Positions 15,490 through 24,380 are shown, counted from the first letter of the stretch. The stretch: 37,247 bases of DNA from an uncultured Lachnospiraceae bacterium (GCA_944381635.1 CALWLY010000029.1:1-37247), one strand, 5' to 3'. Notes: generated from the sequence alone by a model not told the origin. Program-made: numbers and translations.

Positions 15490-16209
15490 TCATTCGCCAT
15501 TTTTTTCGGTCAGTTCGATCAGACGGATTTCATTCCGCATGGCCTCTTTGAAGACATCTACAAAATTCTGAAGGCCGCAGTACAGACCGGAATCGGATAT
15601 CTGTCCGGTAATTTCCCCGGTAAGAACACGGGATGAATCCGCGATCAGACGAATCTGTCCGCTGCTTTCTTCCGAAAATTCCTTGTGATAAAAAACGGCT
15701 CCCGGTATTCCGGGATTTTTTTCTGTCAAAATCACCAGTTTTTTTCCATCGGCCGCAAATTTTTCAAGCTCCGGCTGAAACTGTTTAAAAAATCGGTTCG
15801 CCGCGGATAAATAAAGTCTCTCTTTGGCATTTTCAATTAAAAAACGGGCTTTATCCAGAAGATTGCGCTCTCCGGTGATGGTAAAATACCCTTCCTCTTC
15901 CCTGACAGGAGCCGGCATATGCTTTTCAAGATAAAGGCTGTCCTGTCTGAGATTGTAAAGCTTGTTTCGGCAAAACTCCTTCACATCCACTGCCACATAG
16001 CGGCTGGTATTTCCCTCCACCCGGTAAGCGGCGCCTTTTTCCGTCAGAGCAGCCAGCCCACTGTAGGCATTGGACCTGGATATACCGGTCTGCTTGGCCG
16101 CCTCGTAACCTGTAGCGCCTGTTGTCTGCAGCAAATACAGATAAAGGGATGCTTCCTGCCTTGTGAGCCCGAATCCGGATAGTTTTTCCAGAATGATGCT
16201 TTCTTCCAT
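15490..16209 (-). CDS. TrmB-family transcriptional regulator
   Basis: 239 aa from the ATG at 16209 (AAAGGAG 6 nt upstream, short leader from the predicted start); 20 upstream in-frame residues are rejected because they overlap the promoter. The N-terminal winged helix reads LSGFGLTRQEASLYLYLLQT...GYEAAKQTGISRSNAYSGLAALTEKGA, a classic TrmB HTH. A coiled segment (KLYNLRQDSLYLEKH) is followed by a PLD-like effector domain (FLIENAKERLYLSA). TrmB regulators usually sense sugars; here the partner gene is lysA, so the ligand is unknown. Autoregulation is suggested by an inverted repeat over the transcription start. Confidence 0.85.
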   Translation of the reverse strand: MEESIILEKLSGFGLTRQEASLYLYLLQTTGATGYEAAKQTGISRSNAYSGLAALTEKGAAYRVEGNTSRYVAVDVKEFCRNKLYNLRQDSLYLEKHMPAPVREEEGYFTITGERNLLDKARFLIENAKERLYLSAANRFFKQFQPELEKFAADGKKLVILTEKNPGIPGAVFYHKEFSEESSGQIRLIADSSRVLTGEITGQISDSGLYCGLQNFVDVFKEAMRNEIRLIELTEKNGE

Positions 16210-16225
16210 GGCTTCTCCTTTAGTA

Positions 16226-16269
16226 GTTCTTTTCAGGAACACTATACGAAATCTTTCAGAAAAAGTCAA
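16226..16269 (-). promoter_or_regulatory. Promoter and candidate operator of the trmB-lysA operon
   Basis: TTGACT (16269-16264), 17-nt spacer, TATAGT (16246-16241). Immediately downstream is the inverted repeat GTTC-N7-GAAC (16240-16226) covering the transcription start, a likely operator for the product of the first gene (inference). Confidence 0.7.
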
Positions 16270-16329
16270 TGGCTTCTAATACATTTTCTTTTGCCTCTTC
16301 TTTCTGACCCATTTTCTTTTTTCCCATTC

Positions 16330-18099
16330 CTATTTTCGCTCCGGTTTACGGGAACTATTTTTAAAACTCAGCACAAAAAGCAGAAGAAGCATTGCGAAAA
16401 GTGCACCAAGGGCAAGCCATCCGTGCTGGGTAAGGACAAGAGTGGCCAAAGTCATGGATTCCGTGCTTTCACTTTCCTCCTCGATCTCCTGTTCGGCCGC
16501 CTCCGCTGTTCCTGCTTCTTTATCAATGGTTTTCAGCGGTTCCAGTTCCTGATTCTTTCCCTCATCGGAAAGCAGAAACTGATCCATCACGCCAAGTCTT
16601 GTTTCTATATAGTCTTTCAGATATTCCACATGTTCTTCGTAAGAAGCCTCGGGCATAAAGGTACTTCTCTCTCCCCGGTATCGAATCTGATCCAGCTCTA
16701 CAGAAGGGGAAAGCTCTTTGGCCAGCCGGTCGATTCCTGTTTCTGCAAGTTTCTTAAATTCCGGCCGTATCTGCGTCTCATAGGCTTCCCTGACCGCTTC
16801 CATAAAACGGGGTTCCTGACAGAGTCTTGCATAAAAACGGCTCAGATTGTTGGTGGAAAGATTACGGTTTCTGGCATACACAGCCAAAACATCGCCCCCG
16901 CCTCTTCCAAGTGTATTGTCCATATCCCAAAGGGGTCCTTCGTATACCTTTCCCTCCAGAGAAAAATCAGGAATATACAGATAGTGACTGGTAACGCCCA
17001 TATCCAGATCTTCCAGCAGCTCCTCCATCACATATCTCCAGGCCCAGGACTGCAGGTCCAGATACTCAAAAATATCCTTGCCCGTCTGCGGATTTTTGAA
17101 ATCCTCCTGATAAATCGCAGTTTCAATTTCCTGCCAGAAGGCATCCAACGCGTTTACCTGCTCCTGGGAAATTCCCTCCGGACTGTGAATCAGTATAGGC
17201 TGTTCATTTTCCAGCGTAAAAAACAGGTCGTCTTCGGCAAGCCTCTCGGGATAATCAATCTCCAGAAGATAACCGGTTCCTATATCAATGCGGTTCTCTC
17301 CCACTTCCACCTTTTCCGCAAGCTGATACAGACCCATATATTCTCCGTCCACATATAGGTCTATAAAAGCAGACTGGCAGTTGTAGGGATAGCCCATGGA
17401 AATGGCCGCATCAAACACAATTTTGTTGCGCATATAGGAGCCGTCGTAGTAATTTGCCTGCAAAATCCAGTCTTTGGCCTGTCCCATGCCGAGAACATCC
17501 GTCTCTTCCGCCAGTTTCATGCGATAGGATTTCTTTTCCACAATCCAGGAAGTGTTTCCTCTTCCGTTTATCGCGTCAATTTTCTGAAGATGCTGTGACT
17601 GACCATCCTCTGTAACAATCTGAAAATATCCCTGATCCTGATTTTCCTGGTCTTCATTGATAAAAGAGATTCCATGATCCAGAGTCAGAAAAACAGCGGG
17701 AAGATTCTCTGATTTTTTCAGACAGATTTTTCCCTCTTCCTCTTCAAAATAGTTTTCCAGACGGATTTCACAAACCTGATCCCACGGCAGATTTTCCAGA
17801 CTCTGGCCATCCTCCACGTTCTGCCCGTCCAGCGTACACTTTGTCAAAGACGGCACACTGAGAGAAATTTCTCCCGCCTCTGTGCAGGAGGGGAAAAACA
17901 GGTACCAGATCTGGTCTTTGTCGTCAAAATATGTGTTTATGACCCATTCTTCGTTTTCGATTGTAATTTTCGCCTGAAGGCGCTCTAAAAGGCTGCCCTG
18001 TGCCCTTTCCATTCTTACCCATGCCATTCCGAAAAAGAGAACGGCTGCTGCGGTAAGCAGACACAAGAAAAGCAGCCTGACCAGTTTTCTTACTTTCAC
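16330..18099 (-). CDS. Membrane-anchored CotH-family kinase-like protein
   Basis: 589 aa. An N-terminal membrane anchor (residues about 8-28) and a second C-terminal membrane segment (about 555-578, WLALGALFAMLLLLFVLSF) flank an extracytoplasmic domain. The CotH core shows NGRGNTSW, KKSYRMKLA, AFIDLYVDGEYMGLYQLAEKVEVG, YLLEIDY and GPLWDMDNTLGRGG, matching the substrate and metal-binding motifs (DxDNTLG) of CotH atypical protein kinases. Before the second anchor is an acidic Glu/Ser-rich linker. CotH phosphorylates spore coat proteins in Bacillus; the double anchor here points instead to a cell-surface target. It starts 12 nt after ung, the last gene of the long operon. No clear terminator follows. 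Confidence 0.85.
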   Translation of the reverse strand: MKVRKLVRLLFLCLLTAAAVLFFGMAWVRMERAQGSLLERLQAKITIENEEWVINTYFDDKDQIWYLFFPSCTEAGEISLSVPSLTKCTLDGQNVEDGQSLENLPWDQVCEIRLENYFEEEEGKICLKKSENLPAVFLTLDHGISFINEDQENQDQGYFQIVTEDGQSQHLQKIDAINGRGNTSWIVEKKSYRMKLAEETDVLGMGQAKDWILQANYYDGSYMRNKIVFDAAISMGYPYNCQSAFIDLYVDGEYMGLYQLAEKVEVGENRIDIGTGYLLEIDYPERLAEDDLFFTLENEQPILIHSPEGISQEQVNALDAFWQEIETAIYQEDFKNPQTGKDIFEYLDLQSWAWRYVMEELLEDLDMGVTSHYLYIPDFSLEGKVYEGPLWDMDNTLGRGGGDVLAVYARNRNLSTNNLSRFYARLCQEPRFMEAVREAYETQIRPEFKKLAETGIDRLAKELSPSVELDQIRYRGERSTFMPEASYEEHVEYLKDYIETRLGVMDQFLLSDEGKNQELEPLKTIDKEAGTAEAAEQEIEEESESTESMTLATLVLTQHGWLALGALFAMLLLLFVLSFKNSSRKPERK

Positions 18100-18111
18100 T
18101 TTTGCTTTTCC

Positions 18112-18786
18112 CTACACATTTTCAATCTGCCAGTCGATCGGCTCGATTCCGTGTTCCTTTAAAAAGTTATTTGTCTTGCTGAACGGACGGCTTCCGAAAA
18201 ATCCTCGATACGCGGAAAGTGGACTTGGATGGGGAGCCTCCAGGATCAGATGGTTGGGGTTACCCAGCATGGATTTTTTCATCTGTGCCGGTCTTCCCCA
18301 GAGAATAAATACGATCGGGCGGTTCTGCTCATTCAGCGCCCGGATGGCCGCATCGGTAAATTCCTCCCAGCCGATTCCTCTGTGAGAGTTCGCCTGATGA
18401 GCCCGAACCGTGAGAACGGTGTTCAGCATAAGCACTCCCTGCTTTGCCCATTTTACCAGATAACCGTTGTTGGGTATATAACAGCCCAGATCATCGTGCA
18501 GCTCCTGATAAATGTTCACCAGAGAAGGAGGGATTTCCACATCAGGCTTTACGGAAAAGCAAAGTCCGTGGGCCTGTCCTACATTGTGGTAAGGATCCTG
18601 TCCCAAAATCACTACCTTCACCTCATGCAGAGGGGTATAATGAAACGCATTGAAAATATCTTCTGAGGGCGGAAATATGACCCTGCTGCTGTATTCTTCC
18701 TTTATGGTCTTGTAAAGCTTGGCATAATAAGGCTTGCGGAACTCTTCCCGAAGAGCATCCTGCCAGTCATTTGAAATCATTCCCAT
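18112..18786 (-). CDS. ung: Uracil-DNA glycosylase, family 1
   Basis: 224 aa, normal length. It removes uracil from DNA to start base-excision repair. The water-activating loop is [13 protein letters not shown] (Asp64), the uracil-binding Asn is in [11 protein letters not shown], and the DNA-intercalating loop is [10 protein letters not shown] with catalytic His186. GGAG lies 9 nt before the ATG at 18786. It begins 18 nt after hisF and ends 12 nt before the CotH-like gene, so it is co-transcribed with them. Confidence 0.97.
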   Translation of the reverse strand: MGMISNDWQDALREEFRKPYYAKLYKTIKEEYSSRVIFPPSEDIFNAFHYTPLHEVKVVILGQDPYHNVGQAHGLCFSVKPDVEIPPSLVNIYQELHDDLGCYIPNNGYLVKWAKQGVLMLNTVLTVRAHQANSHRGIGWEEFTDAAIRALNEQNRPIVFILWGRPAQMKKSMLGNPNHLILEAPHPSPLSAYRGFFGSRPFSKTNNFLKEHGIEPIDWQIENV

Positions 18787-18804
18787 GGTTATGTACTCCT
18801 TTTT

Positions 18805-19560
18805 TCAGCGAACCGGAATATTTTTATCCCGCAGATATTTTTTCAGATCCCTGATTTCCAGTTCTTTATAGTGAAACAAAGACGCCGCCAGCACTGCTTC
18901 CGCCTTTCCTTCTGTCAGCGCCTCATAGAAATGTTCTTTCGTCCCTGCTCCGCCCGATGCAATGACCGGGATGGAAACAGCCTCTGCGATTTTCCGTGTA
19001 AGTTCTATATCATATCCGTTTTTGGTTCCGTCACAGTCCATACTTGTCAGCAAAATTTCACCTGCGCCCAGTTTTTCCACCTGCACTGCCCAGGCCAGAG
19101 CGTCCAGTCCGGTATCCACGCGTCCGCCGTTTTTGTAGACATGAAAGCTTCCGTCCAAGTGTCTTTTGGCATCGATGGCAACGACTACACACTGGCTTCC
19201 GAACTTTTCTGCAGCTTCCCCGATGAGAGACGGATTGGCAATGGCGGAAGAATTGATGGAAATTTTATCCGCTCCTTCTCTTAAGAGCATCTTAAAGTCA
19301 TCCACCGTGCGGATTCCTCCTCCTACCGTGAAAGGGATAAATACCTTTTCCGCCACCCGGCGCACCATATCCACTACCGTTTTCCGGTTGTCAGAAGACG
19401 CCGTGATGTCCAGAAAGACCAGTTCATCCGCTCCCGCTTTGTCGTAAGCAGCGGCGATTTCCACCGGATCTCCGGCATCTTTTAAATTGACAAAGTTAAC
19501 CCCCTTCACCACTCGTCCGTCGTGAACATCCAGACAGGGGATGATTCTTTTTGTATACAT
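18805..19560 (-). CDS. hisF: Imidazole glycerol phosphate synthase, cyclase subunit
   Basis: 251 aa (beta/alpha)8 barrel. It uses ammonia from HisH to convert PRFAR into imidazole glycerol phosphate and AICAR. The catalytic residues are Asp11 in [15 protein letters not shown] and the Asp in VVVAIDAKR; phosphate-binding GGG-I-R and ASGGAGT loops are present. It follows hisH by 36 nt. The rest of the histidine pathway is not in the window, so this pair is separated from a complete his operon unless those genes lie elsewhere. Confidence 0.97.
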   Translation of the reverse strand: MYTKRIIPCLDVHDGRVVKGVNFVNLKDAGDPVEIAAAYDKAGADELVFLDITASSDNRKTVVDMVRRVAEKVFIPFTVGGGIRTVDDFKMLLREGADKISINSSAIANPSLIGEAAEKFGSQCVVVAIDAKRHLDGSFHVYKNGGRVDTGLDALAWAVQVEKLGAGEILLTSMDCDGTKNGYDIELTRKIAEAVSIPVIASGGAGTKEHFYEALTEGKAEAVLAASLFHYKELEIRDLKKYLRDKNIPVR

Positions 19561-19596
19561 ATCTTTTACCTCCGCTCCTGGAAACAGGCTTTTGTT

Positions 19597-20208
19597 TTAC
19601 GCCCTGATCTGTACAAAATTGTGCAGAATAGCAAGTCCCACATCAGAACTTTTTTCCGGATGAAACTGGCAGGCAAACACATTGCCGGCTTCCACAGAAG
19701 CATGCACCTTCACTCCATAGTCCGCAGTCGCTGTGACAATGTCTTCCTTTGCGGCTTTCAGATAATAGGAGTGAACAAAATACACATAGCTTCCCTCTTT
19801 GATTCCTGCAAAAAGTTTTCCCTCTCTGGGAAAATCCAGAGAATTCCAGCCCATGTGAGGCACCTTAAGCCCCTCATTGTCCGGAATTCTTAAAATCTTT
19901 CCGGGCAGTATGCCAAGACCTTTTACTCCCGGGCTTTCCTCGCTTTCTTCAAACAAAAGCTGAAGCCCCAGACAGATTCCGAGAAAAGGCGTTCCTCTCT
20001 GAACAATTTCCCGAATCACTTCCGTAAGCTGAAACTCTTCCAGTTTTCTCATGGCATCCCCGAAGGAGCCTACCCCCGGCAATATCACCCTCTCTGCCTT
20101 GAGAAGCTCTTCTGCATCCCGGGTGACCACAGCCTCTTCGCCTATGGCAGCCAGGGCTTTCTCCACACTCCGGATATTTCCCGCATCATAATCGATTATC
20201 GCTGTCAT
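19597..20208 (-). CDS. hisH: Imidazole glycerol phosphate synthase, glutaminase subunit
   Basis: 203 aa class-I glutamine amidotransferase that supplies ammonia to HisF. Triad: Cys79 in GICLGLQLLF, His183 and Glu185 in FHPEKSS. LPGVGSFGDAM is the conserved N-terminal P-G-V-G-x-F motif. It begins 3 nt after the Sir2-like gene stop and is followed by hisF. Confidence 0.97.
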   Translation of the reverse strand: MTAIIDYDAGNIRSVEKALAAIGEEAVVTRDAEELLKAERVILPGVGSFGDAMRKLEEFQLTEVIREIVQRGTPFLGICLGLQLLFEESEESPGVKGLGILPGKILRIPDNEGLKVPHMGWNSLDFPREGKLFAGIKEGSYVYFVHSYYLKAAKEDIVTATADYGVKVHASVEAGNVFACQFHPEKSSDVGLAILHNFVQIRA

Positions 20209-20211
20209 TCT

Positions 20212-21012
20212 TTATTCCTCCCCGCCGCATTGCAAAAGAAAGGCCAGCGGATGCTGCTGCACAGCTTTTCCCCTTTCTTTTAATTCCTCTGTCAACTGGT
20301 ACAGTCTGTCGTGAACTCTGAAAAAGGAAGCTTTCTGGTTAAAGTAAGCAACCTTTTCAAAAGGCCAACGGATTACAGAAGGAAATTCCATGCCTGCTCC
20401 AAGTTCCAGAATGCACAGCTTTTTATTCAGAGTGCCCTGAAGCCAGAGGGTATATTTCTGCCACTGACCAAGGTATTCTTCTTCCTGATACTCCGGGCTT
20501 CCCATCTGATTAAACCAGAGAAAGCTTCCGTCCTGACTGCGCATAAAATCCATATCGGAAAGCTTTTCTGTTCCGTTTTCCAGTCGGTTAAGTATATCCT
20601 CTCTGTAAGATTCCTCCCCAAGCAGCTGCACGTTTCCGTCTTTTTTGCCAATCAGGCTTCGAAATCCTCCGCAGGGCGTCACAATCTGTTCCTGCTTAAG
20701 TCCTGCCTGGTAAATATAATCGTCGGTGCACAGGGATACGATAAAATAATTTTTCCCTTCCAGCATCTCTCCCAGATTTTTGTAAGCCCGGGCAATTTGG
20801 GGATTTCCCTGCCTGCGGATATAATGGTATTTCAGATACTGCTCCAGCTGTTCTTTATTTTCCTCCGGCATGCTGTTTTTTAAATCCTGATAGAAAGGAA
20901 TCTGGTCCATGCCTTCAAAATTTTCCATGCACTCCAGGCCGATGCCTACCAGCACCATGTCGGCATCCTTTACAGCCTGTATGATCTCTTCCGTTTTTAT
21001 CTTTTCCTGCAT
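20212..21012 (-). CDS. Degenerate Sir2-like (sirtuin-fold) protein
   Basis: 266 aa. The layout follows the sirtuin Rossmann core, but key residues are changed. The N-terminal AD-VLVGIGLECM stands for the GAGxS NAD loop. IVSLCTDDYIYQAGL stands for TQNIDxLHxxAG, with the invariant Asn-Ile-Asp and catalytic His missing. TPCGGF carries one Cys pair element. ILELGAGMEFPSVIRWPFEK matches the late sirtuin strand and nucleotide segment. Deacetylase activity is therefore doubtful; NAD(ADP-ribose) binding is possible. It sits 3 nt before hisH and 39 nt after rseP, tightly embedded in the operon. Function unknown. Confidence 0.6.
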   Translation of the reverse strand: MQEKIKTEEIIQAVKDADMVLVGIGLECMENFEGMDQIPFYQDLKNSMPEENKEQLEQYLKYHYIRRQGNPQIARAYKNLGEMLEGKNYFIVSLCTDDYIYQAGLKQEQIVTPCGGFRSLIGKKDGNVQLLGEESYREDILNRLENGTEKLSDMDFMRSQDGSFLWFNQMGSPEYQEEEYLGQWQKYTLWLQGTLNKKLCILELGAGMEFPSVIRWPFEKVAYFNQKASFFRVHDRLYQLTEELKERGKAVQQHPLAFLLQCGGEE

Positions 21013-21051
21013 TTTTCTTTTTATCTCCCGTTATTTTTCCCGTGAACACGC

Positions 21052-22113
21052 TTACCGCACAAACAGCCGCTGCAGGTCGTTGAACATGACGAATACCATA
21101 AGCACCATCAGCGCCACAAAGCCTGCAAAGTGAACCATTCCTTCTTTCTCCGGCGGAATAGGTTTTCCCCTAATGGCTTCAATAATCAGAAATACAAGAC
21201 GTCCGCCGTCCAGCGCCGGGAGCGGCAGAAGATTCATGACACCCAGGTTTACCGACAAAAGCATGGCAAGGTTTACCATCGTGAGCACGAGCACACCTGC
21301 TCCATAAGGCTCTGCCTGTTCCTTGGCGTCGTCGATCACCATGGCGATTCCCACCGGTCCTGCCAGATCATCCTTCGTCAGTTTCCCGCCTACCAGCATC
21401 TGCAGACTCTTTATCGTTGCTTTCAGAGAATATCTGACTTCATAATAGCCATACTGAAAGACCTGAAATCCTTTCGGTTCTACTAACTCCTGATACCCCT
21501 GAAATCCCATCAGATAGCTTCCTGTCTCCTCATCGTATTTGGGAGTCAGCGTGACAGTATGTCTTTCTCCATCTCTTTCATATTCCAGAGTGACCGGTTC
21601 GCTTGCATCCTCGCGAAGCATCAGATTCAGATTGAACTCACGTCCCACATAAATGCGCTCGCCGTTCATTCTCGTTATCTTGTCTCCGGCCTGCATTCCC
21701 GCTTCCTCCGCCGGAAAGCCGCTCATCACATTCTGAATAATAGGCAGATCCGTGCCGCTGAATCCTACTACGATCAGACCAAAGGCAAACGCCAGAATAA
21801 AGTTAAAAACAGGGCCTGCCGCAACCGTGGAAATTCTTCTCCAGACGGAAGCCGACTGAAAGGAACCTTCCACAGGTCCCCCTTCCATCTCTGTGGCAAG
21901 ACCGTCCTCCCCTTCAAATACACAGGCTCCTCCGATCGGAAACAGCCTGAGCGAATACTCCGTATCCCCCTTTTTAAATTTAAACAGCTTGGGGCCCATG
22001 CCGATATAAAATTCGTTTACACGGATTCCTCCTGCCTTTGCCAGCAGGAAATGGCCGAACTCATGCGCCAGCACGATGACCCCAAAAATCAGAATAAATA
22101 AAATGATTGTCAA
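21052..22113 (-). CDS. rseP: RseP-type site-2 zinc metalloprotease
   Basis: 353 aa from a TTG start at 22113, chosen because GGAGG lies 6 nt upstream; the longer frame from 22218 would read through an intergenic repeat and has no binding site. A multi-pass intramembrane protease: HEFGH active site (residues 17-21) in the first membrane helix, a PDZ domain (GFPAEEAGMQAGDKITRMNG), and the third zinc ligand region NLLPLPALDGGR in a late membrane helix. It acts in regulated intramembrane proteolysis of anti-sigma factors and similar clients. Canonical neighbour order after dxr, but ispG, usually next, is replaced by the Sir2-like gene. Confidence 0.93.
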   Translation of the reverse strand: MTIILFILIFGVIVLAHEFGHFLLAKAGGIRVNEFYIGMGPKLFKFKKGDTEYSLRLFPIGGACVFEGEDGLATEMEGGPVEGSFQSASVWRRISTVAAGPVFNFILAFAFGLIVVGFSGTDLPIIQNVMSGFPAEEAGMQAGDKITRMNGERIYVGREFNLNLMLREDASEPVTLEYERDGERHTVTLTPKYDEETGSYLMGFQGYQELVEPKGFQVFQYGYYEVRYSLKATIKSLQMLVGGKLTKDDLAGPVGIAMVIDDAKEQAEPYGAGVLVLTMVNLAMLLSVNLGVMNLLPLPALDGGRLVFLIIEAIRGKPIPPEKEGMVHFAGFVALMVLMVFVMFNDLQRLFVR

Positions 22114-22170
22114 TGTTGTCCTCCATAAATAAAATACCGGGAAAGCCGTCAGGTCTTTCCCTACAAAAAA

Positions 22171-22300
22171 GTGTGCGCTCTGGCGCACACTCGCGCCGGA
22201 GCGCGGTTGCGTCAGCAACCATTTTCCCTGAGCGCGAAGTGCGCATCCACAGCGAAGCGTCTATTATACGATAGGAAATAAAGTTTCCTATCGTATAATA
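22171..22300 (+). repeat. Dispersed intergenic repeat, full copy C
   Basis: Four stems as in copy B: GTGTGCGC-tctg-GCGCACAC (22171-22190), GCGC-cgga-GCGC (22193-22204), GGTTGC-gtca-GCAACC (22205-22220), core near 22239-22260, and a 17-bp arm TATTATACGATAGGAAA (22262-22278) with its complement at 22284-22300. The right arm carries the last codons and the stop of dxr on the minus strand. It lies inside the operon between dxr and rseP. Confidence 0.85.
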
Positions 22301-23448
22301 AAGTCAGATACTGCTGACTGAATAAATTCGTAAGTCTCCGCCTCTGCCTGAAGAATCTCTTCCACTCCTGGGTTTTCTATCAGTCTGTGATGCTCCATGC
22401 TGGCTTCGATCAGCTGCGGAATCTGCAGGAAGGAAATTTTCCGGTCTAAAAACAGACTGACTGCTTTTTCATTTGCCGCGTTGAATACCGTAGGCATACT
22501 TCCGCCCGTCCGGGCAGCCTGATAAGCTAATTTTAATCCGGTAAAGGTATCCATATCCGGCTTTTCAAAGGTCATCTGTCCCAGTTCAAAGAAGTCCACT
22601 CTCTTTGTGTTCATAGGACGTCTTTCCGGATAAAACAACGCATACTGAATAGGAAGTTTCATATCCGGCATACCCAGCTGGGCGATAATGCCGCCGTCCC
22701 GGTACTGCACCGCAGAATGAATAATGCTCTGTGGATGCACCACCACCTGAATTTCGGAAAGATCCACATCAAACAGCCACTTTGCCTCCATCACTTCCAG
22801 CCCTTTGTTTACCAGCGTTGCGGAGTCTATGGTAATTTTTCTGCCCATGGACCAGTTGGGATGTTTCAGGGCATCCTCCACTTTCATCTTCTTTAATTCC
22901 TCTGTCTTCTTTCCCCGGAAAGGTCCTCCCGAAGCTGTGAGGATAATTTTTTCAATTTCATTTCCTGCCTCTCCGTTTAAAGACTGGAAAATGGCACTGT
23001 GTTCACTGTCAACCGGCAAAATCCTTACCCCGCATTTTTCTGCCAGCGGCATAATGATATGTCCTGCCGTCACCAGAGTTTCCTTGTTAGCCAGGGCAAT
23101 GTCCTTTCCGCTTTCAATCGCAGCGATGGTAGGGCGTATTCCGATCATTCCCACAATAGCGGTCACCAGAATTTCCGCCTCCGGCATAGTCGCGATTTCC
23201 AGAAGTCCTTCCATTCCGCATACGACTTTTACCGGAAGATCCGCCACTCTCCTTTTCAAATCTGCGGCAGCCTCCCCGCTCCACATAGCCGCCAGCGCGG
23301 GCTTAAACTGACGGATCTGCTTTTCCATCAGCTCCACATTGCTGCCTGCTGCCAGACCTGTCACTATCAGATCTTTATTTTCTTCTACAATTTCAAGAGT
23401 CTGGGTTCCGATGGAACCGGTGGAACCCAAAATCGCAATCTTTTTCAT
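22288..23448 (-). CDS. dxr: 1-deoxy-D-xylulose 5-phosphate reductoisomerase
   Basis: 386 aa. Converts DXP to MEP with NADPH, the committed step of the MEP isoprenoid pathway. GSTGSIG (residues 8-14) is the NADPH loop; ANKETLV, PVDSEHSAIFQ, LTASGGPF and MGRKITIDSATLVNKGLE are the metal and substrate motifs. The last residues, FIIR, and the TAG stop lie within the terminal hairpin of repeat copy C, so the natural C-terminus appears to have been replaced or trimmed by the repeat insertion. AGGAG precedes the ATG. Confidence 0.97.
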   Translation of the reverse strand: MKKIAILGSTGSIGTQTLEIVEENKDLIVTGLAAGSNVELMEKQIRQFKPALAAMWSGEAAADLKRRVADLPVKVVCGMEGLLEIATMPEAEILVTAIVGMIGIRPTIAAIESGKDIALANKETLVTAGHIIMPLAEKCGVRILPVDSEHSAIFQSLNGEAGNEIEKIILTASGGPFRGKKTEELKKMKVEDALKHPNWSMGRKITIDSATLVNKGLEVMEAKWLFDVDLSEIQVVVHPQSIIHSAVQYRDGGIIAQLGMPDMKLPIQYALFYPERRPMNTKRVDFFELGQMTFEKPDMDTFTGLKLAYQAARTGGSMPTVFNAANEKAVSLFLDRKISFLQIPQLIEASMEHHRLIENPGVEEILQAEAETYEFIQSAVSDFIIR

Positions 23449-23547
23449 CTGTCCGCTCCTATCTGTCCGCCTTCTATGTCTTTTGGCATCTCTGCGGTTT
23501 TTTCTATTTTTTCTTAAATCTCTCTCCTGTATTCCTGTTCCTGCCTG

Positions 23548-24378
23548 TTATATTTCAAGCTGAATCATAAGCACAGACAGGTAATAAATCACGGGTGCAG
23601 TGAACAGCACGCTGTCAAAACGATCCATAATTCCACCGTGTCCGGGAATCAGTTTTCCGTAATCTTTGATGTTATGATTTCTTTTGATGGCTGAAGCTGC
23701 AAGGTCTCCCACCTGGGAAATCACAGCTCCCGCTGCACAGATCACTGCAAGGATCCATGTCATATTGGGATCTTCCATAATTCCTGCAAGCAGGAAATGA
23801 CCGAACAGTGCTCCCACCAGAGCGGAGCCTGCAATTCCCCCGATGGCGCCCTCAATGGATTTTTTGGGGCTTAACACCGGAGCCAGTTTATGTTTTCCGA
23901 TGGTCATTCCTGTAAGGTAGGCGCAGGTATCGCAGATCCAGGAACTGATAAAGATCATCCATACAAGATAAATGCCGTATTCCAGCTCTCTTGTAAGGTA
24001 CAGGAAGGAAAAAAGTACCGATACATAAAAAGCGCAGAAAAATACAGTCATGACCTGCTCTGCTCTGAATTTGGGAAAGGCAAAGACATAGACAAACATC
24101 ATAGCCAGGAACATAAGCACTACAATTCCCAGGCTGTACATTCCGTTTTTAGTTCCCACGATCACAACGTAATAAAGTCCTATCCCGATATATCCCATAA
24201 GTTCCAGAGCGCTGCATTTTTTATTTTCCTCTGTCACATGGCAGGCATTCACCAGCTCACGAAAACCGATCATGGAAAGAATCAAAAGAGTCAGTCCCAG
24301 CACGGCTCCTCCCTGTAAAATCAGCACCAGTGCCAGTATAACCAATACGATCGCGCTTATCACACGTTTACCAAACAT
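23548..24378 (-). CDS. cdsA: Phosphatidate cytidylyltransferase
   Basis: 276 aa, multi-pass membrane enzyme making CDP-diacylglycerol from phosphatidate and CTP. The family signature is intact near the C-terminus: SQVGDLAASAIKRNHNIKDY followed by GKLIPGHGGIMDRFDS with its metal-binding Asp residues. SPKKSIEGAIGG is the second conserved segment. It begins 2 nt after the uppS stop, so it is translationally coupled. Confidence 0.95.
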   Translation of the reverse strand: MFGKRVISAIVLVILALVLILQGGAVLGLTLLILSMIGFRELVNACHVTEENKKCSALELMGYIGIGLYYVVIVGTKNGMYSLGIVVLMFLAMMFVYVFAFPKFRAEQVMTVFFCAFYVSVLFSFLYLTRELEYGIYLVWMIFISSWICDTCAYLTGMTIGKHKLAPVLSPKKSIEGAIGGIAGSALVGALFGHFLLAGIMEDPNMTWILAVICAAGAVISQVGDLAASAIKRNHNIKDYGKLIPGHGGIMDRFDSVLFTAPVIYYLSVLMIQLEI

Positions 24379-24380
24379 TT

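Noticed and set aside
16291-17358. 355-codon plus-strand frame opposite the CotH gene
   Set aside because: Composition (Phe, Cys, Gln, His rich) and lack of a start signal mark it as the antisense shadow of the CotH-family gene.
22113-22218. Longer RseP N-terminus from the ATG at 22218
   Set aside because: It would be encoded by the intergenic repeat element and has no ribosome binding site; the TTG at 22113 with GGAGG gives the normal RseP N-terminus.
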